Positions 63,545 through 64,000 of a DNA stretch of 64,000 bases are shown here, in pieces; the stretch's first letter is position 1, and every line of letters begins with the position of its first letter. The notes beneath the pieces are model-generated. The model saw only the letters and a program-made list of their open reading frames with translations, was not told the origin of the DNA and made no database searches. The stretch covers positions 2,046,001 through 2,110,000 of the forward strand of contig OZ176055.1 of assembly GCA_964247055.1 (NCBI GenBank), in the 5' to 3' direction. Both the position numbers and the translations under genes were made by a program. The stretch is from Paragordius varius. Its lineage: Eukaryota > Nematomorpha.

Positions 63545-64000
63545 TTTGCTTTATGGTATGTTATGTTACTTATTATTTCACTTTAATTAATTTTAAAATT
63601 TATATGTAAATATTTATTTTTTATTACTTTAATTTTATGAAACTTTTTTTATATTTTTTAAATTTTTTTATTTGCCTTTAATTTTTTTCTGTCCATAATC
63701 CATGCAATAATTGTCATTTATTTTATTTTGATACTTTACTCATGCATTTAATCTCAAACTATGTTTAATATCCTTAGGGCCTTTTTTCTAGAAATACTGC
63801 TCTCCCTTTTTTATTATGGTTGTTTTAGATTTTTTTACAAAAAATTACTTTAATAAAATAAAGAAAAAAAAATCAAATTTCGTATAGTCACTTTACATTC
63901 TTACTAAGATATTAATTAGACTTTAGAGAACATAAAAAATGTAAGATCAACCAGGGCGCTTATACTTTTTTAATGGTTTGCTTTAAAGTTTAAATAAACA

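Noticed and set aside
1-64000. CRISPR array, bacterial operon, phage or integrated virus
   Set aside because: No spaced direct-repeat array, no long uninterrupted open frames, and no viral replication or capsid genes. All real genes are intron-rich and of animal type.

Overview
The window is eukaryotic nuclear DNA from an animal. It is very AT-rich. Coding sequence is broken into many small exons by GT-AG introns, and gene content is typical of metazoans. I place it in an AT-rich invertebrate, plausibly a protostome such as a flatworm or nematode relative, because of a long SEA plus EGF single-pass membrane protein resembling the nematode matrix receptors MUP-4 and MUA-3. The phylum cannot be fixed from sequence reading alone. 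All three standard stop codons are used and nothing suggests a variant code.

Layout. (1) 49-2409, plus: 3' end of a UBASH3/Sts-type histidine phosphatase gene, four exons. (2) 5205-21085, plus: a complete 26-exon gene for a roughly 1555-residue protein with a signal peptide, three SEA-like modules, about 16 EGF-like modules, one transmembrane helix and a cytoplasmic tail. (3) 26050-35212, plus: a complete 16-exon PHLDB-like gene with a coiled-coil region and a C-terminal PH domain. (4) 36449-50758, minus: a complete 27-exon P5B-type ATPase gene (ATP13A family), modelled end to end with consistent reading phase. (5) 41562-43764, plus: a complete three-exon genuine La (SSB) gene lying inside intron 16 of the ATPase gene on the opposite strand; its start codon is 16 bp from the ATPase splice acceptor. 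(6) about 53302-56348, plus: a ZRSR2-like (U2AF35-related) splicing factor gene, with a diverged partial copy of its last exon downstream. (7) 56.6-64.0 kb: almost gene-free AT-rich DNA with repeats and a weak minus-strand gene candidate at the right edge.

The genes do not form one pathway. Their products cover phosphatase signalling, matrix adhesion, a cortical PH protein, an endolysosomal P5B ATPase, an RNA chaperone and a minor-intron splicing factor. They are ordinary neighbours on a chromosome.

The most distinctive content is a dense load of short non-autonomous DNA transposons (MITEs), mostly in introns. It includes a palindromic family with subterminal tandem repeats of a GGGTGAATTTGAATTGTTCA-type unit (seven copies), a Tc1/mariner-like family that supplied part of a splice donor in the ATPase gene, a 678-bp element with a perfect 10-bp target duplication, a hAT-like element with an 8-bp target duplication, and two further TIR families. 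No CRISPR array, operon, rRNA or confident tRNA gene was seen. I found no clear new molecular system. The best leads are the nested antisense La/ATP13A arrangement, the MITE families and the duplicated ZRSR2 terminal exon.
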